From assembly GCA_020354155.1 (NCBI GenBank), contig CP070644.1, forward strand, positions 1,350,027-1,372,288: DNA of 22,262 nt. Reading direction: 5' to 3'. Position numbers and translations under genes: made by a program. Source of the stretch: Nitrospiraceae bacterium (GTDB lineage Bacteria; Nitrospirota; Thermodesulfovibrionia; UBA6902). This document shows positions 6,061 to 13,142 of this stretch, piece by piece (position 1 is the stretch's first letter; the number at the start of each line of letters is the position of its first letter). The notes beneath the pieces are model-generated. The model had not been told where the DNA came from and did not search any database. It saw only the letters and a program-made list of their open reading frames with translations.

Positions 6061-6714
6061 ATGCCTTTGAAAGACAGGCCATCCACTGAAATTATTCCCT
6101 CTCTATTTCTGCACGATGAAAGGATGCGGCTTCAATACAGCTCAGTTGCCGGCCTTGATGAAGCAGGCAGAGGTCCTCTGGCCGGGCCCGTTGTAGCCGC
6201 TGCGGCAATTCTTCCTCATGGATGTCTCATCGCCGGTCTCAGGGACTCAAAAAAAATATCTGCAAAAAATATAAAACCAGTCTTCTGGGATGTGGTGCAG
6301 AACGCACATGCAATAGGTGTTGGTATTGTCGATGCTGGAACAATTGATGAGATCAACATCCTTGAATCAACGAGATTAGCAATGAAAAAGGCTCTGAATG
6401 ACCTTGGCCTCAAACCGGACCTATTGCTGATAGATGCCGTGAAACTGGGAGAGATGGATATTCCCCAGATGTCTTATGTGAAAGGGGAATCGGTGAGCGC
6501 ATCAATTGCAGCGGCATCGGTTGTTGCAAAGGTTGTACGGGACGATATTATGCTTGGTTACCACAAGAAGTACCCCGCTTACAACTTTAAGAGCCACAAG
6601 GGCTATTCAACAGAGGAACATATGAAAAAAATAGAGTTGTACGGTCCCTGCCCTATTCACAGGATGAGTTTCAGAAAGGTGAAGGATGTGCCATTGCCCT
6701 TTAAGCATGAATGA
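6061..6714 (+). CDS. rnhB: Ribonuclease HII
   Basis: Endonuclease that cuts the RNA strand of RNA-DNA hybrids and removes single ribonucleotides misincorporated in DNA. The metal-binding residues are visible: Asp33-Glu34 in GLDEAGRGPLAGP, Asp125 in LLLIDAVKL and Asp161 in VVAKVVRDD, with the GESVSASIAAASVVAKV signature. At 217 aa it carries an N-terminal extension of about 20 residues relative to short homologues; a start at Met22 (6124) is an alternative. The chosen ATG has a modest AAAGG ten bases upstream, inside a hairpin. It is the normal downstream neighbour of rplS and overlaps the next gene by ATGA. Confidence 0.94.
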   Translation: MPLKDRPSTEIIPSLFLHDERMRLQYSSVAGLDEAGRGPLAGPVVAAAAILPHGCLIAGLRDSKKISAKNIKPVFWDVVQNAHAIGVGIVDAGTIDEINILESTRLAMKKALNDLGLKPDLLLIDAVKLGEMDIPQMSYVKGESVSASIAAASVVAKVVRDDIMLGYHKKYPAYNFKSHKGYSTEEHMKKIELYGPCPIHRMSFRKVKDVPLPFKHE

Positions 6715-7076
6715 TGGTCTATGGATTTTTTGCAGATGCCGTTGTTGTTCTCCACCTGTTCTGGATAGTATTTCTTATATTCGGAGCGTTTATTGGCAGG
6801 CGGAAAGCATGGGTAAAGATCGTACATCTTGGCGGGCTCGGGTTTGCCTTTATGATTCAGTTCCTCGGGTGGTATTGCCCCTTTACCTACCTTGAGGTAT
6901 GGCTCAGAAGGATGCAGGAACCAGATGCCGGCTATGCCGGCTCATTTATCATTCATTATATAGAGAGCATTGTTTATATTGAACTTCCTCAGAATTCTAT
7001 ATTGGTTATGACCTGCATTGTTGCTTTCTGCTCCGGATGGCTCTATTTGAGAAAGCCGGGAGACAAGAACAAATGA
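6711..7076 (+). CDS. DUF2784-family inner-membrane protein
   Basis: A 121-residue hydrophobic protein with three to four membrane spans (about residues 7-27, 38-55, 85-95 and 100-114). The spacing of FADAVVVLHLFWIVFLIFGA, FLGWYCPFTYLEVWLRR and the segment GYAGSFIIHYIESIVY agrees with the DUF2784 family, whose members share a GW.CPLT..E.WLR motif. The function of that family is not known to me. The start overlaps the stop of rnhB by four bases (ATGA), so it is translationally coupled to rnhB. A second ATG directly follows the first. The assignment is from motif recall, without a search. Confidence 0.75.
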   Translation: MMVYGFFADAVVVLHLFWIVFLIFGAFIGRRKAWVKIVHLGGLGFAFMIQFLGWYCPFTYLEVWLRRMQEPDAGYAGSFIIHYIESIVYIELPQNSILVMTCIVAFCSGWLYLRKPGDKNK

Positions 7077-7133
7077 TGCTATGTTTCGCTGAATTTTGTA
7101 GAATACATTATGAAATTGTCTGTCTGTTACGCG

Positions 7134-7170
7134 TTGTCATTCCTGAGTCTTTCTCTTGAGGGAATGACAA
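7134..7170. repeat. Short GTCATTCC/GGAATGAC hairpin upstream of rpsO
   Basis: TTGTCATTCC (7134-7143) and GGAATGACAA (7161-7170) are perfect 10-bp inverted arms around a 17-nt loop. The ends match those of the elements at 1244-1340 and 2720-2803, suggesting a shortened copy of the same family. It lies in the 220-bp gap after the DUF2784 gene and could also act as a transcript-end hairpin, though no T-run follows. Confidence 0.6.
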
Positions 7171-7296
7171 TCTGTTGAAATGTATTTGCAGTGTAACGCC
7201 TTGCTCATTCATAAGAAAAAGTCGGAAGCTCAGGCTTTACTTAGTACGTTTACTTGTGTTAGACTTTTAATTCTTTAAATCAGGAAAGGTAAGTAT

Positions 7297-7566
7297 ATGT
7301 CTTTAGCCAAGGAACAGAAAGAAAATATAATAAGTCAGTATAAACTTCATGACAGCGATACGGGCTCCCCTGAGGTTCAGATAGCTATAATCAGCGAGCG
7401 GCTGACTGTCCTGAATAATCATTTTCAGTTTCATAAAAAGGACCACCACTCACGGAGAGGCTTGCTAAAACTTGTTGGCCAGAGACGCAAGCTTTTGAGT
7501 TATCTGAAATCTATTGATAAAGAGCGTTATGACAAAATCGTCAAGCAGCTTGGGTTGAGAAAGTAG
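7297..7566 (+). CDS. rpsO: Ribosomal protein S15
   Basis: Primary 16S rRNA-binding protein of the small-subunit platform (89 aa, exact family length). Recognised by DTGSPEVQIAIISERL, HFQFHKKDHHSRRGLLKLVGQRRKLLSYL and the C-terminal YDKIVKQLGLRK. A purine-rich AGGAAAGG ribosome binding site lies upstream. The pnp gene follows after 5 bp, the classical rpsO-pnp operon. In several bacteria S15 represses its own translation through the leader; no such structure can be asserted here. Confidence 0.97.
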   Translation: MSLAKEQKENIISQYKLHDSDTGSPEVQIAIISERLTVLNNHFQFHKKDHHSRRGLLKLVGQRRKLLSYLKSIDKERYDKIVKQLGLRK

Positions 7567-7571
7567 ACTGG

Positions 7572-9668
7572 ATGAAACAGGTCAAGACTGAAGTCAAGGG
7601 CCAACCTCTTTATCTTGAAACAGGCGTCTTTGCAAAGCAGGCCGACGGCTCTGTCATCGTCAGATACGGTGACACCGTTGTACTGGCAACAGCGGTTGCA
7701 AAAAAAGAAGCACGGGAAGATATAGATTTTTTCCCCCTCACCATTGATTACCAGGAAAAGGCCTACGCAGCAGGGAAGATTCCCGGCGGTTTCTTTAAAC
7801 GAGAAGGAAGACCGGGTGAAAAGGAAACACTCACATCCCGCCTCATTGACAGACCTATCAGGCCGCTTTTCCCCGACGGTTTTTACTCTGAAACACAGGG
7901 AATAATATCCGTACTGTCCTTTGGCGAGGAAAATATATCTGATGTTAATGGCATCATTGGAATGTCCGCAGCACTCTGTATATCCGATATCCCTTTTGAC
8001 GGGCCTGTCGGAGCTGTTCGGATAGGTATCGTTGGAGAAACTTTTGTCGTCAATCCTGACCTGAAGGAAATGGAGGAATGTGATTTCAGCCTTGTCGTAG
8101 CCGGTACTGATGAAGCAGTAATGATGGTGGAAGGCGGCGGCAGCGAGGTTACAGAAAAAGTCCTGCTTGAGGCCCTTGCCCTTGCTCACGAGGAAATAAA
8201 GCGTGTTGTGGAACTGCAGAAAGAGTTTGTTGCTCTTGCTGGCAGAAAAAAGCGGCCTGTAACCCCTCCGGAGCCGGATAATGAGCTGATGAATGCAGTA
8301 GCAAATCGTTCACTTGATCAGATTAAAGCGGCCGTTGTCATTCCTGACAAATTGCAGAGACAGGAAACACTTGATAATATTCTGAAAACGGTTATGGATG
8401 ATCTGAATACAGAAGAAGATATTTCAAAAAGCATTTCAGCAGCTTTTAAGAAGATTGAAAAAGACCTTGTCAGAAATATGATCCTCGACACAGGTATCAG
8501 GGTGGACGGACGGAAAACTGATGAGGTCAGGCACATAAGTTCAGAGGTTGGAATTCTTCCCAGAACTCACGGGTCAGCCCTCTTTGTCAGAGGTGAGACA
8601 CAGGCACTTGCTGTTGTGACCCTGGGCACAGCCGATGATGAACAGCGCATTGATGCACTCGAAGGCGAGTCAAAGAAGGCATTTATGCTTCATTATAATT
8701 TTCCTCCCTTCAGTGTGGGAGAAGTGAAATTTCTCCGCTCAGCAGGCAGAAGGGAGATTGGGCATGGAATGCTGGCAGAGAGGGCGTTGAAGTTCATACT
8801 GCCTCAAAAGGAAGAATTTCCCTATACTATCAGGATTGTATCAGACATCCTTGAATCGAACGGGTCGTCATCAATGGCTACAGTGTGCGGAGGCACTCTT
8901 GCGCTGATGGATGCCGGTGTCCCTGTCAAGGCTCCTGTTGCCGGAATTGCAATGGGTCTTATCAAGGAGGGTGACAGGACGGTTGTTCTCACTGATATCC
9001 TCGGGCTGGAAGACCATCTGGGAGACATGGATTTCAAGGTTACCGGCACGAGAGAGGGTATTACGGCATTTCAGATGGACGTTAAAATAAGTGGCGTATC
9101 AAAGGCAATTATGGAAACAGCTCTCCAGCAGGCCAAACAGGGACGGCTCCATATTCTAGGAAAGATGACAGAAATACTGTCCAATCCGAGAGAGAAACTG
9201 TCGACACATGCGCCGAGAATTTTTACCATGAAGATCAAGCCTGACAAGATCAGAGATGTTATAGGGACCGGCGGCAAGGTGATCAGGGGAATTGTTGAGG
9301 AGACTGGTGTAAAGATTGATATTGATGATACCGGTACAATCAACATTGCATCATCTGATGAGGAATCCGCCCACAGGGCAATTGCAATTGTGGAAGGGAT
9401 TGTTGCTGACGCTGAACTTGGTAAACTGTACAAGGGCAAGGTAAAGAGAATTGTCGATTTTGGCGCCTTTGTTGAGATTCTGCCAGGTACGGAGGGATTG
9501 CTTCACATATCACAGATTGACGAAAAGAGGATCGAGAAGGTTACAGACGTTCTGAAAGAAGGCGAAGAGGTACTTGTGAAGGTAATTGAAATAGACAAGA
9601 TGGGCAGAGTCCGCCTGAGCAGGAAAGAAGCAATGAGAGAAAAGGCACCTGTCGGAGACAATTCTTAA
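7572..9668 (+). CDS. pnp: Polyribonucleotide nucleotidyltransferase (PNPase)
   Basis: Phosphate-dependent 3'-5' exoribonuclease of mRNA decay (698 aa, full length). Two RNase PH domains are present: residues about 1-140 (with RPIRPLFPDGF) and 310-535 (with IRVDGRKTDEVR, and the catalytic acidic segment LEDHLGDMDFKV near residue 480). A KH domain (about 550-605, IRDVIGTGGKVIRGIVEETG) and a C-terminal S1 domain (about 617-685, GKVKRIVDFGAFVEILPGTEGLLH) follow. Five bases separate it from rpsO. The 3' side has T-rich tracts (9698-9715) but no clear terminator stem. Confidence 0.97.
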   Translation: MKQVKTEVKGQPLYLETGVFAKQADGSVIVRYGDTVVLATAVAKKEAREDIDFFPLTIDYQEKAYAAGKIPGGFFKREGRPGEKETLTSRLIDRPIRPLFPDGFYSETQGIISVLSFGEENISDVNGIIGMSAALCISDIPFDGPVGAVRIGIVGETFVVNPDLKEMEECDFSLVVAGTDEAVMMVEGGGSEVTEKVLLEALALAHEEIKRVVELQKEFVALAGRKKRPVTPPEPDNELMNAVANRSLDQIKAAVVIPDKLQRQETLDNILKTVMDDLNTEEDISKSISAAFKKIEKDLVRNMILDTGIRVDGRKTDEVRHISSEVGILPRTHGSALFVRGETQALAVVTLGTADDEQRIDALEGESKKAFMLHYNFPPFSVGEVKFLRSAGRREIGHGMLAERALKFILPQKEEFPYTIRIVSDILESNGSSSMATVCGGTLALMDAGVPVKAPVAGIAMGLIKEGDRTVVLTDILGLEDHLGDMDFKVTGTREGITAFQMDVKISGVSKAIMETALQQAKQGRLHILGKMTEILSNPREKLSTHAPRIFTMKIKPDKIRDVIGTGGKVIRGIVEETGVKIDIDDTGTINIASSDEESAHRAIAIVEGIVADAELGKLYKGKVKRIVDFGAFVEILPGTEGLLHISQIDEKRIEKVTDVLKEGEEVLVKVIEIDKMGRVRLSRKEAMREKAPVGDNS

Positions 9669-9751
9669 ATCTGCTGTATCATTACCAACCTGTTAGTTTT
9701 TTCTCTCTTTTTCTGCTACCTATGGCGGTTCTCAGAAATCTGTCCACTATC

Positions 9752-9775
9752 ATGAAAAGCGTTTAAGGTTTTCAT
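9752..9775 (+). other. Small hairpin between pnp and the M16 peptidase gene
   Basis: ATGAAAA (9752-9758) and TTTTCAT (9769-9775) are perfect 7-bp arms around a 10-nt loop. It is AT-rich and weak. It may be a processing site or chance. Confidence 0.25.
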
Positions 9776-9810
9776 ATTTCTAAACCTCCTGTAACGTTGG
9801 AATCATTGAA

Positions 9811-11064
9811 ATGTTTAATAAAATAAAACTGAATAATGGGATTCCCCTTCTGACGGAGGCGTCCAGTGATGTGCGCTCCTTATGTGTCGGCATATGGGTA
9901 AAAGCCGGTGCCCGGTATGAAAGCCCTGAGAAGAACGGTATTTCCCATTTCCTTGAGCACATGTTTTTCAAGGGTACGGAGAGGCGTTCTGCTGAAGACA
10001 TTGCCCGTGAGATAGACTCTATCGGTGGCGAGCTGAATGCAATGACATCTACTGAGTATACGCTTTATTATGTGAAGGTCCTTGATGAATTTATGGAAAA
10101 GGCCCTTGATCTCCTTACCGATATTTTCCTGAATCCAACATTGCCTGATGATGGTATAGAAAAAGAAAAGGGAATTATTAGTGAAGAAATCAATATGGTT
10201 GAAGATACACCTTCGGATTATGTTCATGAACTGTTTGGTTTAAACGTGTGGGGTTCTGGCGGGCTTGGACAGCCGGTGCTGGGAACCAGGGACACGATCG
10301 GGGCTTTTACAAGAGCAGATCTTACTTCTCACATAGAAAAATATTATGGGAATGCCAATATCGTTGTTGCATGCAGCGGAAACTTCAGCGAGAGCCATAT
10401 TGCCGATTACCTTAACAAGAATATTGGCAAGCTCGGAAGAAGCGGCCAACCAGGAAGCAGGCAACTGTCTGTATTCAAAAACAATGTAGAAGTTATTCAC
10501 AAAGATCTTTCAGAGTCACATATCTGTCTTGGTGTGAAAGGTATGCACTATAGCAGTGATGACCGGTATGCAATGTACCTGCTGAATACAATTCTTGGTT
10601 CCGGTTTCAGCTCCCGGTTGTTTCAGAATATCAGAGAGAAGAGAGGTCTTGTCTACTCAATATATTCATATCATACGTCATATTCTGATACGGGAGTATG
10701 GTCAGTGTATGCGGGGACAGAAAAGAAACACGTCAGCGAAGTAATTAATGTTACCGTTGATGAAATTACCGGGTTAGAGACGTCTCTCACAGCCGAAGAA
10801 CTGGCCCGTGCAAAGGCACAGCTGAAAGGCAACCTCATTCTCGCCCTTGAATCAACGAGCAACAAGATGACGAACATAGCAAAGCAGGAGCTCTACTACG
10901 GACGATACTACTCTCCTGATGATATCATTGCAATGGTCGATGCAGTGAGCCTTGAGGAACTCAGGGGGCTTGCCGGGCGGCTTGTGAGTGAGAATAAATT
11001 TGCCCTCACTGTTTACGGTTCAGTTACCGAGGCAGACCTCAAAGGGCCCTGCAGTCTTTTCTAA
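9811..11064 (+). CDS. M16-family zinc peptidase (processing-peptidase-like)
   Basis: A 417-residue metallopeptidase of the M16B/processing-peptidase type. The inverted zinc motif HFLEH is at residues 46-50, with GARYESPEKNGISHFLEHM around it. The third zinc ligand should be one of the two glutamates in GIISEEINM (125-126). The C-terminal half retains the substrate-side REKRGLVYSIYSYH segment (about residue 275). No signal peptide is visible, so it is probably cytoplasmic. Homologues lie beside pnp in Bacillus (ymxG/mlpA), which supports the neighbourhood, but the natural substrate is generally unknown. Ribosome binding site is weak. It ends five bases before the convergent QueG-like gene. Confidence 0.92.
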   Translation: MFNKIKLNNGIPLLTEASSDVRSLCVGIWVKAGARYESPEKNGISHFLEHMFFKGTERRSAEDIAREIDSIGGELNAMTSTEYTLYYVKVLDEFMEKALDLLTDIFLNPTLPDDGIEKEKGIISEEINMVEDTPSDYVHELFGLNVWGSGGLGQPVLGTRDTIGAFTRADLTSHIEKYYGNANIVVACSGNFSESHIADYLNKNIGKLGRSGQPGSRQLSVFKNNVEVIHKDLSESHICLGVKGMHYSSDDRYAMYLLNTILGSGFSSRLFQNIREKRGLVYSIYSYHTSYSDTGVWSVYAGTEKKHVSEVINVTVDEITGLETSLTAEELARAKAQLKGNLILALESTSNKMTNIAKQELYYGRYYSPDDIIAMVDAVSLEELRGLAGRLVSENKFALTVYGSVTEADLKGPCSLF

Positions 11065-11069
11065 CAGAG

Positions 11070-11819
11070 CTATTCCTTCAACCCTGCTTCCCTCAGCATC
11101 AGCTTTCTGCCACGGGGGCATACAGGGATGCACTGCCCGCAGAAGGTATATTCAACACCGGGCACCTCCATATACCTGAGCGTGTTTTTATGGCACTTAT
11201 CAAGGTCCAGGGCCTCATCGCGGCTTGTATAATGAAAATCCGTATTGACATTTCTGATGGCCCCGGCCGGGCATGCCTCGGTGCACTTGGTACAATTACC
11301 GCAGCGGTTCTTAACAGGAGAATCGGTCTTGAGAGGCATATCGGTCAGTACTGATGAGAGCCTGACCCTCGGGCCATATTGTGGTGTAACCAGAAGAAGG
11401 CTCTTGCCCTGCCACCCCAATCCGGCCATTATCGCGATTGCCTTATGCGATACACTGCCTTCAGTACCGCCTTCAACGAGCTTCTTCGAGGCAGGGACTG
11501 CCTCTGCCCTGTAACCGAGGCTTTTAATACGCTGAACAATATCCTCAGTCATTGCATTGAGCTTTGCGTTTATGTCTCTGCAATCGGTTGCATAGGCAGG
11601 CGTGGGCTCTCCCCTCATGGCTGCAACTGATCTCATATCAAGTGGCAAAGCAATAGATACGGCCACTGTATAATGCTGCAGAAGATCCGGGGGATCGGTC
11701 TTAAGCCCTTCCTTAAGGGGCCCCAGATCAGCAATCCCTACGATCGCCGCACCCTTTTGAATGCAGAACTTCTTGATATCCGATGTCAATCCGGCTGGTT
11801 GCTTGTTTTTACTTTTCAT
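11070..11819 (-). CDS. QueG-like double [4Fe-4S] cluster protein
   Basis: A 249-residue protein related to the catalytic part of epoxyqueuosine reductase. The segment SHKAIAIMAGLGWQGKSLLLVTPQYGPRV followed by SSVLTDMPL matches the QueG core. Cys173/176/179/183 (CGNCTKCTEACP) and Cys209/227/230/234 (C...CGQCIPVCP) would hold two [4Fe-4S] clusters. It is shorter than canonical QueG, has no C-terminal HEAT-like region, and the acidic VD(S/T)xPV segment of QueG is replaced by AVPASKKL. It may therefore be a redox relative and not a queuosine enzyme. It stands alone, convergent with the M16 gene, and lacks a clear ribosome binding site. Confidence 0.8.
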   Translation of the reverse strand: MKSKNKQPAGLTSDIKKFCIQKGAAIVGIADLGPLKEGLKTDPPDLLQHYTVAVSIALPLDMRSVAAMRGEPTPAYATDCRDINAKLNAMTEDIVQRIKSLGYRAEAVPASKKLVEGGTEGSVSHKAIAIMAGLGWQGKSLLLVTPQYGPRVRLSSVLTDMPLKTDSPVKNRCGNCTKCTEACPAGAIRNVNTDFHYTSRDEALDLDKCHKNTLRYMEVPGVEYTFCGQCIPVCPRGRKLMLREAGLKE

Positions 11820-11982
11820 TTAAAAATAGAGGCATAATATGAAGTTGTCCGATACAAGTCCTTGAGAATAATAACATGCAAACCGATTATTTGAACATGA
11901 AAAAATGACCATAAAAAATTGTCACTGCTTCCTTGCACTGAAGATTATGCTGTGTTTCTAAACCAGTTTTATTGAAACTGAG

Positions 11983-12010
11983 TTGGAAAGTGTTTGTTTG
12001 TTGCTATAAT
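11983..12010 (+). promoter_or_regulatory. Sigma-70-type promoter for the dioxygenase-like gene
   Basis: TTGGAA (11983-11988) and a perfect TATAAT (12005-12010) are separated by 16 bp. Transcription would start near 12017 and give a leader of about 105 nt. A 17-bp symmetric site (11964-11980) directly abuts the -35 and could bind a regulator. Confidence 0.6.
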
Positions 12011-12024
12011 GAAGATGTTATGTC

Positions 12025-12046
12025 CAGCCTGAAGGCGGGCAGGCTG
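12025..12046 (+). repeat. CAGCCTG/CAGGCTG hairpin in the dioxygenase leader
   Basis: Seven-bp perfect inverted arms (12025-12031 and 12040-12046) around a GC-rich loop. The GCCTG...GGCAGGC composition resembles the cores of the hairpins at 1257, 2731 and 6024, so it is probably another remnant of the same dispersed family. Confidence 0.5.
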
Positions 12047-12121
12047 AAAATGATAATGATACGATCGCCATTGTTTCTAAAAAACATTGCCCATGTGACT
12101 AAAAGGCGTTATAGTAAAGGT

Positions 12122-12586
12122 ATGATACGATGCAGGATTACATTTGTTATGGCTCTCGGAGCCCTCTTGATTTTGCAGTCTGTCTCACCTGTCCTGGCTA
12201 AACCCTGTAATCCAACTGAACCTGATATCATGGGGCCTTTCTACAAACCGGGCGCACCGGAGCGTTCCAGCGTGGGAAAGGGATATATATTGAGTGGAAT
12301 GGTCAGGTCCTTTAAGGATTGCCTCCCCATTGAGGATGCAAAAATAGAATTCTGGCTCACTGGCCCCGATGGCCATTATGATGATAAGCATCGAGCGTCT
12401 GTCTACACGGACAGTTCAGGAATGTATGGATTTGAAAGCAATTTCCCTGTGAACTACGGCGGGCGTCCGGCTCATATACATATCCGTGTTTCTGCAGAGG
12501 GGTTCAGGCCCCTTGTAACCCAGCACTATCCGCAACAGGGAACATCACGGTATTCGTATGATCTTATCCTGATTCCTGAGGATTGA
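12122..12586 (+). CDS. Secreted intradiol ring-cleavage dioxygenase-like protein
   Basis: With the start at 12122 the protein is 154 aa and begins with a signal peptide (MIRCR, a hydrophobic core, then SVSPVLA at about residue 26). The mature part is a single beta-sandwich domain of the intradiol dioxygenase family. The four expected Fe(III) ligands are all visible: Tyr86 (DGHYDDK), Tyr112 (VNYGGRP), His118 and His120 (AHIHIRV), followed by RPLVTQHY. It lacks the N-terminal helical dimerisation domain of catechol 1,2-dioxygenases, as in other small exported members. Substrate is unknown; an extracytoplasmic catechol or hydroxyquinol is possible. AAAGG lies unusually close to the ATG. An upstream ATG at 12050 would give an abnormally long n-region. 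O2 dependence sits oddly with a largely anaerobic gene set. Confidence 0.82.
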   Translation: MIRCRITFVMALGALLILQSVSPVLAKPCNPTEPDIMGPFYKPGAPERSSVGKGYILSGMVRSFKDCLPIEDAKIEFWLTGPDGHYDDKHRASVYTDSSGMYGFESNFPVNYGGRPAHIHIRVSAEGFRPLVTQHYPQQGTSRYSYDLILIPED

Positions 12587-12713
12587 CGGTAAGCGGGAGC
12601 ATACTCTATCTCCTGGTTAGTCTCTGATAGAGGGACGGTCATTCTTATTTAGAAAGAACCGTAGGCTTCTGTGAATGGGAATCAATTCTCTTCATGTTTC
12701 GTTCCAAGCCCTC

Positions 12714-12743
12714 TTTCCAGGTAAATAGTTTCTGTTCTACAAT
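12714..12743 (+). promoter_or_regulatory. Possible promoter giving a near-leaderless Nudix mRNA
   Basis: TTTCCA (12714-12719) and TACAAT (12738-12743) with an 18-bp spacer. The predicted start of transcription (about 12750) nearly coincides with the ATG at 12752, which also lacks a good ribosome binding site. Confidence 0.35.
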
Positions 12744-12751
12744 GAAAGACG

Positions 12752-13141
12752 ATGATAAAAGTCGTAGTAGGCATAATAGAGAAAGACGGTAAAGTCCTCA
12801 TAGCAAGAAGGGTGACTGATGATCCTCTCAAAGGAAGGTGGGAGTTTCCGGGAGGAAAAGTTGAGAAAAAAGAAAGTCCCCGGAATGCCCTGAAAAGAGA
12901 ACTGCAGGAGGAACTGGGCATTACAGCGGATATCGGCAAATGTATCAGCTGCAGCACCTATGATTACGGCCATATTCTCATTGAATTGTCGGCATATCGC
13001 GTATCCCGTGTATCAGGTGATATTCAGTCTGACGAATACCAAAACATAATCTGGGTAGATAAAAAGGATCTGGGTGGACTGGATTTCCCCGAGGCGAATA
13101 CACCGATTATTAATACATTGCAAAGAGAATCAAGGCGTTAA
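12752..13141 (+). CDS. Nudix hydrolase, MutT-like
   Basis: A 129-residue Nudix protein. The full Nudix box (G-x5-E-x7-R-E-U-x-E-E-x-G-U) runs from Gly35 to Ile57, with the catalytic REL QEEL core at residues 49-55. The preceding ARR....GRWEFPGGKVE is typical of MutT-type enzymes that hydrolyse 8-oxo-dGTP or related oxidised nucleotides, giving a house-cleaning role. Other substrates such as CTP analogues cannot be excluded. It is convergent with the cysteine desulfurase gene with one base between the stop codons. Confidence 0.92.
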   Translation: MIKVVVGIIEKDGKVLIARRVTDDPLKGRWEFPGGKVEKKESPRNALKRELQEELGITADIGKCISCSTYDYGHILIELSAYRVSRVSGDIQSDEYQNIIWVDKKDLGGLDFPEANTPIINTLQRESRR

Positions 13142-13142
13142 T

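Larger units (their letters stand above)
11820..12121. other. 302-bp intergenic region before the dioxygenase-like gene
   Basis: Between the divergent QueG-like gene and the dioxygenase-like gene. It holds a 6-bp inverted repeat CAGTTT/AAACTG (11964-11969 and 11975-11980), a good plus-strand promoter (11983-12010) and a CAGCCTG/CAGGCTG hairpin (12025-12046). The dioxygenase frame stays open from 11972, but that extension starts upstream of the predicted transcription start and is not likely translated. Minus-strand promoter elements for the QueG-like gene were not identified. Confidence 0.6.

Noticed and set aside
7527..8189. Minus-strand open frame of 220 codons opposite rpsO/pnp
   Set aside because: Entirely antisense to the well-defined PNPase N-terminus; no motif or ribosome binding site.
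9690..9715. T-rich tracts after pnp as an intrinsic terminator
   Set aside because: No adequate GC-rich stem precedes them.
12604..12662. Inverted pairs CTCTATC/GATAGAG and ACGGT/ACCGT after the dioxygenase-like gene as a terminator
   Set aside because: Loops are long or bulged and no T-run follows; too weak to call.
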